58,357 nt of DNA, from contig CALBNS010000051.1 of NCBI GenBank assembly GCA_937896665.1, forward strand, positions 1 through 58,357, written 5' to 3'. Origin of the DNA: an uncultured Clostridia bacterium (GTDB taxonomy: Bacteria > Bacillota > Clostridia > Lachnospirales > Lachnospiraceae). Below the pieces are notes generated by a model that made no database searches, was not told where the DNA came from, and saw only the letters and a program-made list of their open reading frames with translations. Shown here piece by piece: positions 26,775 to 34,642 of the stretch; the stretch's first letter is position 1, and each line of letters starts with the position of its first letter. The position numbers and the translations under genes are program-made.

Positions 26775-28697
26775 GTCACCACTACAATAATGTAAATAAT
26801 CGTTCGATAATTGTTCAGAAGTCATTTGAGACGGTAAATCCGGCAGATATTGATGCATCAATACAGTAATCTCTTCTTTTGATTTCACAATATTGTAGGG
26901 TTTCAGCAGATTATCCGTATCTTCCAAAATCCCCAATTCTTTCATCAGATTGATATAAGGCAAGATACTTTGTTTCGTTTTCTTAAATCCCAATGCTGTA
27001 ATATGCTCTGACAAGTATTTTGCAGATGTATATCCACGTTCATCCTCTATAATCAACTTCATTACAAGAGCGATTACGGTATTTTCCCGACGATTCATCT
27101 CATCAGCAGGACTGTAATTGATTAAATCAGACAAACCATATTTTAAAGTGATTTCCGGCATTCCCTCTTTATCTACATCAATTCTCTCAATCAACAGTTC
27201 AATATCTCTTCGGTCAAGAGTTCCACCTGCAATGATTTTATCAACTACATCCAATGCGTTTTTCAATTTGTCCTTTACATCCGGCGTTTCTATAGTAGTT
27301 TCGTTCAGTTCTTTTTCCTGTATCTCCAAACCATGAATCTGCGCCAGTAGATCCTTTTGCATGGAATCATAGGTTTCATGGATCAAATCCTCATTTTCAG
27401 ATGCTATGGATAAATCTTTTATTTTTTGTGTTAAAAGTACCTTTAGTTGATTTTTTCTGTTTTGAATTTCTTCCTGAATGTCCTGTCGTTTTTCTGCCAG
27501 CGTTTTCTTTTCTGCCTCAAAGTCCCTCATATCATATGTGGAAATCATTTCACAAAGTGCTTCTCTGCACAGTTTAATATAATTCAGCACATCTTCCATC
27601 AAATCATTTTCCTCAATCAGATGCGCTTTCTCACAATACCGCCTGCCTTTCGTATTATAGGTAGTACAAATATAATATTTTCTTTCTCTGCTGGATGTTT
27701 GACGCTTAATCGGTGTCAAACGACTTCCACAATCTTTACAAAACAAACAGCTTCCAAAAGGATTGGGAATTTCTGAACCGATCCATTCTCCCCTGCTTCC
27801 ACGATAATTCGTGCGATTACGCTTTTCCTTTAATTCCTGCACAAGAGAAAAAGTGGCTTTATCAATAATTGCAGGATGATGATCTTCAAAAATACACTGT
27901 TCTTCTTTTGGAACACGTTTATCCTTTCCATGTACTGTATTTCTAGCACGTTTTCTCAAACGAAAAGTTCCAATGTAAAAATCATTATCTAATAATTCTT
28001 TCACCATGCTGTCAGACCAAATGGTTGCGACTTTCTTTTTACTTATGTGACCTTCCTCAATTTCTCGTTCTCGCTGTACCATAGAGGGTGTTGGGATGCC
28101 CCGATCGGTCAAATAATTTGCTATTTTGCGATAACCGGATCCGGAGATATAAAGATCGTAAACCATTTTGACAAATTCAGCTTCTTTGGGAACGATTTTG
28201 ATGATACTTTTGTCTTTCGTATCCCGACAATATCCGAAAGGCGGTTTTGTCATAAGAGTACCTTCTTTTTGTCTGGCTCCGATCGCTCTTTTGATTTTCT
28301 TACTGGTATCTTTTACATAACGCTCATTGAACCATGTTTTAATTCCAATGGTGTCGTCGCTGGAATCGAAAGAATCGTAATTATCATCAATGACAATGAG
28401 ATGTTTTCCCCGTTCCTGAAATTCATCCAAAAGCAAAAGGACCTTCGCATTATGTCTGCCAAGACGAGAGAAATCCTTCACATATACGGTATCAATATCT
28501 TTATCCAAATCAGCCATCATTTGTTGAAATCCCAGTCTGTCAAAAATATAACCTGATACTCCGTCATCTTCATACCATCGGTCAATAACCATTCCATGGT
28601 CGGCTGCATACTGATTGATAATTAACTTCTGATTTTCTATAGAAACATAATTTCGCTTATCGTCATCTCTGGAAAGACGCACATATCCAGCATTCAT
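26748..28697 (-). CDS. Large serine recombinase (element integrase)
   Basis: A 649-residue site-specific recombinase. N-terminal catalytic resolvase domain with the nucleophile serine in GYVRLSRDDD and VKDFSRLGRHNAKVLLLLDE; a Recombinase domain from about 155 (GSGYRKIANYLTDRGIPTP); a zinc ribbon CLFCKDCGSRL...YICTTYNTKGRRYC (about 320-365); then a coiled coil (about 385-475) and a C-terminal region. It sits at the very end of the element, and its last residues are encoded by the host gene beyond the CACCT core, so integration changes its C-terminal tail. AAAGGATGAG precedes the start codon. Confidence 0.93.
   Translation of the reverse strand: MNAGYVRLSRDDDKRNYVSIENQKLIINQYAADHGMVIDRWYEDDGVSGYIFDRLGFQQMMADLDKDIDTVYVKDFSRLGRHNAKVLLLLDEFQERGKHLIVIDDNYDSFDSSDDTIGIKTWFNERYVKDTSKKIKRAIGARQKEGTLMTKPPFGYCRDTKDKSIIKIVPKEAEFVKMVYDLYISGSGYRKIANYLTDRGIPTPSMVQREREIEEGHISKKKVATIWSDSMVKELLDNDFYIGTFRLRKRARNTVHGKDKRVPKEEQCIFEDHHPAIIDKATFSLVQELKEKRNRTNYRGSRGEWIGSEIPNPFGSCLFCKDCGSRLTPIKRQTSSRERKYYICTTYNTKGRRYCEKAHLIEENDLMEDVLNYIKLCREALCEMISTYDMRDFEAEKKTLAEKRQDIQEEIQNRKNQLKVLLTQKIKDLSIASENEDLIHETYDSMQKDLLAQIHGLEIQEKELNETTIETPDVKDKLKNALDVVDKIIAGGTLDRRDIELLIERIDVDKEGMPEITLKYGLSDLINYSPADEMNRRENTVIALVMKLIIEDERGYTSAKYLSEHITALGFKKTKQSILPYINLMKELGILEDTDNLLKPYNIVKSKEEITVLMHQYLPDLPSQMTSEQLSNDYLHYCSGDRWYATDGF
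26770..26774. repeat. Attachment-site core, left junction (CACCT)
   Basis: CACCT occurs here and at 41093-41097. Host gene sequence lies to the left here and to the right of the other copy, so these are the crossover cores left by integration of the 14.3-kb element. Confidence 0.85.
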
Positions 28698-28742
28698 ATT
28701 CTCATCCTTTCTGAAATATTATTTATGGAATAATGTAATATA

Positions 28743-28771
28743 ATTATATATTGAAAAATCCTTTTCGTAAA
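28743..28771 (-). promoter_or_regulatory. Promoter of the large serine recombinase
   Basis: On the minus strand: TTTACG (28766-28771), 17-nt spacer, TATAAT (28743-28748), 46 nt upstream of the recombinase start. Confidence 0.6.
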
Positions 28772-28799
28772 CGGATTCTCACATAATTTTACAATGAAT

Positions 28800-28820
28800 T
28801 ATATTACTGGCAGTAATATA
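28800..28820. promoter_or_regulatory. Perfect 21-bp palindrome upstream of the recombinase promoter
   Basis: Arms TATATTACTG and CAGTAATATA around a single central G. It lies about 30 bp upstream of the recombinase -35 box, a position fitting an operator or an accessory recombinase site. Confidence 0.55.
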
Positions 28821-28824
28821 ATAA

Positions 28825-28847
28825 GGGCGAGAGAATGTCTCCCGCCC
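28825..28847 (-). terminator. GC-rich hairpin after the small accessory ORF
   Basis: GGGCG/CGCCC outer and GAGA/TCTC inner pairing around a 3-nt loop, right after the stop of the minus-strand small ORF. The following sequence is AT-rich but has no clean T-run, so termination is likely but weak. Confidence 0.5.
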
Positions 28848-28854
28848 ATAGAAA

Positions 28855-29052
28855 TTACTGATTGATTTCTTTTATATGGTTTCGAATCAACGCTTTTATT
28901 CCATTATGTATATTTTTATCCGGCTGCCCATCCGCAAATGTGACAACCCGAAAACCTATTTTTCTATATTTCTCCTTATCTGCCTCAAAGTCTTCTGAAG
29001 ATGTATAATCTGTTCGCCACAGGTAATATGTAGGTTTCTGCAGAGCTATCAC
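28855..29052 (-). CDS. Small recombinase-associated protein, function unknown, possibly 5'-truncated
   Basis: Up to 65 residues with the core PTYYLWRTDYTSSEDFEADK followed by a FRVVTFADG segment; soluble and charged. The frame begins with GTG and has no clear ribosome binding site, and a DnaC remnant abuts it, so the 5' end may be lost. A homologous fragment (STYYLWKNDFSTLEEFETAK) lies directly upstream of the decayed second recombinase at 39074-39154. The same gene order in both places suggests this small gene travels with this recombinase family. No function is known to me. Confidence 0.55.
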   Translation of the reverse strand: MIALQKPTYYLWRTDYTSSEDFEADKEKYRKIGFRVVTFADGQPDKNIHNGIKALIRNHIKEINQ

Positions 29053-29091
29053 ACGCTTTCTATTTCTGATGTCTATACTAAGATATAAACA

Positions 29092-29370
29092 TCAGATTGT
29101 TTTTGTGCCTGTCTGCTCTATAATATTTTCAGTCTGACTCGATTCGGCAGTAGCGAAAAAGGTTTTCATTTTTCCCATTTTTTCATGGGCAATATCACTC
29201 CGATAGCTAGAACTGCCAACATATAATGGAACACACATTTCTAAAATACAATCATAAATTCGTTTCTTTTCAATGTTCGTTTCTTCTTTTAATTGTTTTA
29301 TCGGAAGATTGGTAGTTACGATCAATGGTCTGCCAGAGCGATATCTTCGGTCAATTACGCTGAATACAAT
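29092..29370 (-). pseudogene. C-terminal fragment of a DnaC/IstB-like ATP-binding protein
   Basis: The frame reads VIDRRYRSGRPLIVTTNLPI followed by KQLKEETNIEKKRIYD and ILEMCVPLYVGSSSYR, the C-terminal part of the DnaC-like helicase loaders of Firmicutes conjugative and integrative elements. The Walker A and B parts are missing. It is the scar of another mobile element lying between the recombinase module and the restriction locus. Confidence 0.7.
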
Positions 29371-29552
29371 TCCAAGAGCATGGGGAGGCGACAGTTCCCC
29401 AGCAAGATAAAACTCCGAAAATATTACTTATATGGCAGAGTGGCGATATGGTAATACCGGGGTGGATCTTGCTTTTGATAATTTGAAAAAGAAAAAATGC
29501 AGAGAATACTATTTTTTTAGATAAATGATATTCAGAGTGTCTCAGATTTTTT
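29371..29552. other. Junk-like junction between DnaC remnant and hsdS cassette
   Basis: Contains a 30-codon frame (29432-29524, MAEWRYGNTGVDLAFDNLKK and on) that looks like a fragment and has no ribosome binding site. No promoter or RNA gene was seen. Confidence 0.3.
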
Positions 29553-29576
29553 ATGATACTTTTACAATATGATTCT

Positions 29577-29593
29577 GATAATTCTCATTATGA
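29577..29593 (+). repeat. 17-bp recombination repeat, cassette B copy
   Basis: GATAATTCTCATTATGA; inverted copy at 32150-32166 inside hsdS at the start of its second recognition domain, in the same codon phase (DNSHYE). Confidence 0.8.
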
Positions 29594-29650
29594 GAAGTTG
29601 GACGGTATCGAGCGTTGCATCGACGATGAGATACCGTTTGAGATTCCTGA
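29582..29650 (+). repeat. 69-bp perfect inverted repeat, left arm
   Basis: Identical, in inverted orientation, to 31499-31567. The two arms flank the tyrosine recombinase gene and start silent cassettes B and A. Confidence 0.93.
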
Positions 29651-30175
29651 TACATGGGAATGGTCAAGATTGGGACAAGTTATTTCTTTGCTTTCAGGAA
29701 CAGATTTTAAGCCTGAAGAATATAACGACACCCAAAAGGGAACGCCTTATATTACGGGTGCCAGCAGCTTATCAGAGAACGGTGTTTTACTAAACCGTTG
29801 GACAGAAACACCAAGGGTAATTGCTAATCGTGGAGATGTGTTGTTAGTTTGCAAGGGTTCAAGCTACGGAAAAACTGTGATTTGTGATATTGAAGAAGCT
29901 CATATCGCAAGGCAAATCATGGCAATAAAAAAGTTTATAACATTGGATATGCACTATGTCCGTTTGTTCCTACAAGCAAACTTCGATAAAATCAAATCTA
30001 AGGGACAGGGGGTTATTCCTGGAATAGATCGTAATAGCGTTATGAACCTCTTGTTCCCTATTCCACCGCTATTAGAGCAATGCCGCATCATTGAAAAACA
30101 GCAAGAATTGTTCAATAAGATTACGCTGATTTAGCGTAGAATTGTATAATATTTGGTGAAAGGAGGTCTTTCGCC

Positions 30176-30985
30176 ATGATAGAAAAACAAAAATTCGAAA
30201 GACATTTGAGGGGCACAAACCTCTCGGAAAACACGATTTCATCGTATCTATTCGCCATCAAACAGTATGGGGAGCAATACGATGATGTTACCCAGAAAAA
30301 GCTGCGTGAGTACAAGGTATGGCTGATCGAGAATTATAAGCCAAAGACGGTTAATCTCAGACTTAGAGCCATCAACTGCTACTTAGAGTGCATTGGCAAA
30401 GAAAAATGGAAACTGCCTTTTATCCGTGTGCAGCAGAAAACTTTTCTGGAAAATGTCATTAGTGAAGCAGACTACAAATACTTCAAATCTTGTCTGAACA
30501 ATGACAACGAAATGTTTTGGTATTTTGTAATTCGATTCCTTGCTGCCACTGGAGCCAGAGTCAGCGAACTGATTCAGATTAAAACTGAACATGTTAAGTT
30601 AGGGCATCTTGACCTGTACTCCAAAGGTGGTAAATTACGCAGAATTTATATCCCCAAAGAATTACAAAATGAAGCCCTTTCTTGGTTGGCTGAAAAGCAA
30701 CAAGAAAGCGGCTTCATTTTTTTGAACAAATATGGGGAACGTATTACTACTCGTGGTATATCCGGGCAGCTGAAAAAGTTAGCGGTAAAATACGGCATCA
30801 ATCCTGCGGTTGTGTATCCGCACTCGTTCCGTCATAGATTTGCTAAGAGCTTCCTTGATCGTTGCAATGATATAGCCTTCTTGGCTGATCTCATGGGGCA
30901 TGAAAGCATTGAAACTACCCGTATCTACCTCAGAAAAACAGCTACAGAACAGAGAGAAATCGTTGATACAATCGTAGATTGGTAA
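30176..30985 (+). CDS. Tyrosine recombinase of the hsdS shuffling locus
   Basis: A 269-residue XerC/PsrA/CreX-like recombinase. The N-terminal core-binding domain includes LSENTISSYLFAIKQY; catalytic residues are Arg in LAATGARVSELIQI, the HSFRHRFAKSF pair, His in LMGHESIETTRIY, and the nucleophile Tyr in the last motif. A strong AAAGGAGG site precedes it. It lies between inverted hsdS cassettes, so it is very likely the enzyme that inverts them to switch DNA specificity. It is not at an end of the element and so is probably not the integrase. Confidence 0.9.
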   Translation: MIEKQKFERHLRGTNLSENTISSYLFAIKQYGEQYDDVTQKKLREYKVWLIENYKPKTVNLRLRAINCYLECIGKEKWKLPFIRVQQKTFLENVISEADYKYFKSCLNNDNEMFWYFVIRFLAATGARVSELIQIKTEHVKLGHLDLYSKGGKLRRIYIPKELQNEALSWLAEKQQESGFIFLNKYGERITTRGISGQLKKLAVKYGINPAVVYPHSFRHRFAKSFLDRCNDIAFLADLMGHESIETTRIYLRKTATEQREIVDTIVDW

Positions 30986-30990
30986 AAGAA

Positions 30991-31026
30991 AAGGCATACA
31001 CTTCGGAGCATTGAAGTGTATGCCTT
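30991..31026. terminator. Bidirectional terminator between tyrosine recombinase and cassette A
   Basis: Perfect 14-bp stem (30991-31004 against 31013-31026), 8-nt loop, short T-rich tail. It separates the convergent recombinase and hsdS cassette A. Confidence 0.85.
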
Positions 31027-31029
31027 ATT

Positions 31030-31567
31030 TCACATATTTGAGATCACAGAAAAAATTTGATTGATCTTCTGGACAATACGAAACTGTTCACCTGTTGGTG
31101 GAATAGAAATAAGGATAGAATTCATTTTTTCTTGATTCATTTTGGGCTGAGCTGTTCCAGTTACATAAGGTGCAAGGTTGATTGCGTTGATATATACGGC
31201 AACATACTCCAAGAGTAATCCGTCTGATGAATCAAGGACATGAGCGTGGTTGTTAACCCAATATTGGCCTCTTGCAATAAAAGCGATTGGTTTGTTACGT
31301 GTAAGTAGATTTGCTCCATCCTCACCTATTAGAAGTAATGGTTTTGAAAACAGATACCGATCAACTTTGTCAATAACGCCAGATGCGCCATAGTAATCGT
31401 ATATTTTCTGTAACTTCTCTCGTTTATTAACAGAAAGGGGAATTCGTTCAGCATCACGGTTAATCATTGCTGTTCCAAATCTTGCCCATACCCAATTTTC
31501 AGGAATCTCAAACGGTATCTCATCGTCGATGCAACGCTCGATACCGTCCAACTTCTCATAATGAGAA
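31030..31567 (-). pseudogene. hsdS: Silent hsdS target-recognition cassette A
   Basis: A second donor recognition domain on the same strand as hsdS and beginning 2 nt after the hsdS stop codon: SHYEKLDGIERCIDDEIP, FEIPENWVWARFGTAMI, then TAQPKMNQEKMNSILISIPP. It has no N-terminal half. Its first 69 bp are the right arm of the inverted repeat. It differs completely from cassette B after that repeat, as expected for alternative recognition domains. An in-frame ATG at 31551 exists, but a free-standing half-HsdS is unlikely to be its role. Confidence 0.82.
31499..31567 (-). repeat. 69-bp perfect inverted repeat, right arm
   Basis: Reverse complement is identical to 29582-29650. Confidence 0.93.
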
Positions 31568-31569
31568 CT

Positions 31570-33159
31570 TTACAAACCAGATAGCCTATTTGAAATAATG
31601 GCATAAAGTTCAAGTATCTGTTTTTGTTCACGAATTGGAGGAATTGGAATAAGAAAATTCATCAGTTTTGTAGCGCTTAGACCTTCTCTTGAAACACCAA
31701 CTTGAACATCCATGATTAGATTTTGGATATAATTTGAAATTAAAATGGTGTGTATCCATTGACGTATTACAGGATCCACCAATCTGATGATCATGACGTG
31801 CTGATTAACATTTGCTATGTCAAAATCATCTGGAACAATCGCACAACGACCTATAGATCCACCAGTAATATTTAGCAGAATGTCTTTTGCTCGAACGATG
31901 CTTCCTGACTTTTTTAGGTTGGTTTCTTCTGTAATATAAGCAATGTCAATCAATCTTAGACCGTCATTATAAACATTTTGAGAACGAATAAATTTGATAC
32001 CATCGGACACATATACCGCTTTACCTCCTGTTGGGGTACTGCCAGCTCCAATTTTTACGCATAATTCATTGAGTCTGCACCATGTCCAACTTTCAGGAAT
32101 GTCAAACGGAATTTCATCATCAATGCAAACTTCCTCAGAACCTCGCTTTTCATAATGAGAATTATCCCTTCTGAAAATGACGGATTCGTGCTTGTCTTTC
32201 TTGATTTTGCCTTCAGCAATTAACTTTCGCTTCTCCGCACGAATACGTTCCAAAAGAACAGAGGCTGGTTCATCAGAAGGATCTTGTGGAACAAGTTTTC
32301 CTTGCACTACTTCCTGTAGAATCGACTTTTTAAGCAGATCAGGAAAAGTCCCATTCAATTTAACTGCTTCTGAATATACTACACCATATTTTTCGATGTA
32401 AGGCATGAGTTTTTCCAGTTTTTCATTTATGCGGATTTGTTCTGTAAGCGGAGGAATCGGAATCAACTGTTCCTTAAGCATATCTTGAGTTATTTGATTG
32501 ATAGTCTCAGTTTTAACTCCATCCAGTTGACCTCTAAATACTGGAGATTCAATGAATGTCAGAATATATGGATTTAGTATTCCAGAGAGCAAGCTGGTGT
32601 ATTTTGCCATAAACGCACCAAATGCCATTCCGTCCACATCTACTATGGCAGACTTTCCTACCAATGCCCTGCTTCCATTTCTGGCGCATATAAGAATGTC
32701 ACCTTTACCTATCCTTGCTCGTTCAGGAACACTACAAGAAACATAGACCATATCACCATAGTCCATTTTCCCTTTTTGAATGTTATTGGAGCGCAGAACT
32801 GCCGTTCCATTTTTTTCGTTCACTTTATCGCTGGGTTTATAAGTAAGTCCAATGTTTGTTTCACCAATACTTCCCAATCGCACCCATTCCCAACTATCCG
32901 GAATTACAAACGGAATCTCATCCGCAATGCACACTGGCTCATTCTTTCCGACTTTCTCATAAGGCAAATTATCAGCACCACGAAAAATATAAGAAGGATT
33001 TTTCTCTTTCTTAATTTTTCCTGCTTTGATAAGTTCTTCTTTTTCTTTTCTTATTCGTGCAAGTAATACAGAAGCTGGTTCATCATTTGGATCTTGCGGA
33101 ACAAGTTTTCCCTGAACAGCCATCTGCAATATTGAGTTTTTCAATTGTTGTCCGGTCAT
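31570..33159 (-). CDS. hsdS: Type I restriction-modification specificity subunit (expressed copy)
   Basis: The DNA-recognition subunit of HsdM2S and HsdR2M2S. Its 529 residues show two half-repeats: MTGQQLKNSILQMAVQGKLV then TRD1 beginning FVIPDSWEWVRLGSIGETN, and LLKKSILQEVVQGKLVPQDP then TRD2 beginning FDIPESWTWCRLNELCVKI. Each TRD ends with an IPIPPxxEQ spacer. The codons DNSHYE at the start of TRD2 lie on the 17-bp shuffling repeat (32150-32166), so TRD2 and the C-terminus are replaceable by cassette B. The start overlaps the hsdM stop (TAATG). Confidence 0.93.
   Translation of the reverse strand: MTGQQLKNSILQMAVQGKLVPQDPNDEPASVLLARIRKEKEELIKAGKIKKEKNPSYIFRGADNLPYEKVGKNEPVCIADEIPFVIPDSWEWVRLGSIGETNIGLTYKPSDKVNEKNGTAVLRSNNIQKGKMDYGDMVYVSCSVPERARIGKGDILICARNGSRALVGKSAIVDVDGMAFGAFMAKYTSLLSGILNPYILTFIESPVFRGQLDGVKTETINQITQDMLKEQLIPIPPLTEQIRINEKLEKLMPYIEKYGVVYSEAVKLNGTFPDLLKKSILQEVVQGKLVPQDPSDEPASVLLERIRAEKRKLIAEGKIKKDKHESVIFRRDNSHYEKRGSEEVCIDDEIPFDIPESWTWCRLNELCVKIGAGSTPTGGKAVYVSDGIKFIRSQNVYNDGLRLIDIAYITEETNLKKSGSIVRAKDILLNITGGSIGRCAIVPDDFDIANVNQHVMIIRLVDPVIRQWIHTILISNYIQNLIMDVQVGVSREGLSATKLMNFLIPIPPIREQKQILELYAIISNRLSGL
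32150..32166 (-). repeat. 17-bp recombination repeat, hsdS copy
   Basis: Reverse complement equals 29577-29593. It marks the boundary between the conserved central spacer and TRD2. Confidence 0.8.
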
Positions 33160-34640
33160 TATTGTTCCTCCAGATCAATACCTAATATTTCTGTAATCTG
33201 AGCTAAAATACGGTCAATATCAGCATTTAAGCTAGCTCGTTTTTCTTGGTATTGTTGAATCAATTCCTTTGGTGGCAAAATTTCTTCTTCCTCATGAGGA
33301 TAACCACAAAGATCAATATTATAATTTTTTGCAATGATTTCTTCTACCGAAAACTTCTTTGCCTTATCGAAACCATCTTCATTGATTTCTTCTCTATCAT
33401 TCCACCACTTCATAACTGGTTCAAAATGTTTGAGTTCCATTGGTTTTGTCTTAGAAAAATTTTTATATCCCTTCGGCATATCCAAACGATAAAACCATGT
33501 TTCTTCTGTTGTTTTTGTATGATCAAAGAACAAAATATTTGTGGTAATAGAAGTATAAGGTGCAAACACACTATGTGGCAAACGAATTACAGTATGCAAA
33601 TTGAATTCAGAGAATAATTTCTTCTTAATTGCAACTTTAGCATTATCAGTACCAAATAAGAAACCATCTGGCAGAATTACAGCAGCACGACCATTTTTCT
33701 TTAACCGATACATAATAACTGACATAAACAAATCTGCTGTTTCACTACTTGCTAAATCTGCCGGAAAATGATTTTTTACTTCCATTTTTTCATTTCCGCC
33801 ATATGGTGGATTCATCAAAATAACATCAAATTGATCGCTTTCCGTATAATCTAAAACATCCTTTAGAAGAGAATTATCATGATAAATCTTTGGCACATCA
33901 ATTCCATGTAACAACATATTGGTAATACATAGCATATACGGAAACTGTTTCTTTTCTATTCCGTATATCGAAGTATCATAGGCTGCCTGATCCTCTGTGG
34001 TTACTATTTTTGTTGATAATTCTTTTAGCCAGCTCGTAAGAAATCCTCCGGTACCGCAAGCAAAATCAGCTGCCTGTTCACCAATCTGTGGATTAATCAT
34101 TTTTGCCATAAAATCCGTTACTGCACGAGGAGTATAAAATTCACCGGAAGAGCCTGCACTTTGTAGCTCTTTTAAAATAGTTTCATAAATCTCACCAAAA
34201 GCATGACTCTCTTCATAATCTCCTAAATCAAGGTCAGCAATGACATTGATAACTTGCCGAAGAAGTACACCGTCTTTCATATATTGATTTGCATCTGCAA
34301 ATGTAGTTTGAACAATAGCTTTTTTTATTGGAGTAGATGCATCAACAGGAAGTTTTTTCAATGTTGGAAATAATGTATTATTTACAAAATCCAACAATCT
34401 TTCTCCTGTCATAGCTGTACCTGTACGATCATCAACCGCCCAATTTTTCCAACGACATTTTGCAGGAATAATGGAAACGTAATCTTCATCGTCCCATTCC
34501 CAATCCTGCTCCTTCGCATCGTATACTTTCAAAAAGAGCATCCATGCAATTTGCTCTATACGCTGTGCGTCTCAATTGATGCCAGCATCATTCCGCATAA
34601 TATCACGAAGTCTTTTTACAAATCCTGCTAAATTACTCAT
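33159..34640 (-). pseudogene. hsdM: Type I modification methyltransferase with in-frame TGA at codon 23
   Basis: An N6-adenine methyltransferase subunit with motif I DFACGTGGFL and motif IV NPPYGG. The natural start is the ATG at 34640, two bases after the hsdR stop and behind a GAGGCGG site. That frame reads MSNLAGFVKRLRDIMRNDAG, I, N and then TGA (34572-34574) before DAQRIEQIAWMLFLKVYDAK, which is plainly the same protein. A Gly codon GGA is the likely original. Without the stop it would be 493 residues. Translation could only restart at ATG 34541, without the first 33 residues and without a good ribosome binding site. HsdM is therefore probably off or weakly made in this copy. Confidence 0.85.
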
Positions 34641-34642
34641 AT

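Larger units (their letters stand above)
29577..30134 (+). pseudogene. hsdS: Silent hsdS target-recognition cassette B (inverted orientation)
   Basis: Encodes one target recognition domain and distal spacer of a Type I specificity subunit: DNSHYEKLDGIERCIDDEIP, then FEIPDTWEWSRLGQVISLLS, to FPIPPLLEQCRIIEKQQEL. It lacks the N-terminal half and a start signal, so it is a donor cassette. It is on the plus strand, opposite to hsdS. It begins with a 17-bp match to the start of the second domain of hsdS (inverted) and shares a 69-bp perfect inverted repeat with cassette A. Inversion would fuse it in frame to the expressed hsdS. Confidence 0.82.

Noticed and set aside
26201..26782. An independent gene starting at GTG 26782
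   Set aside because: It lacks a signal peptide and half the fold, and joins in frame with 41093-41525 at a shared CACCT, so it is half of a split gene.
30176..30985. Tyrosine recombinase as the integrase of the 14.3-kb element
   Set aside because: It lies in the middle of the element between hsdS repeats, while the large serine recombinase sits at the attachment junction.
31030..31551. A second expressed hsdS gene from ATG 31551
   Set aside because: It has no N-terminal half or ribosome binding site and starts in an inverted repeat; it fits a silent cassette.
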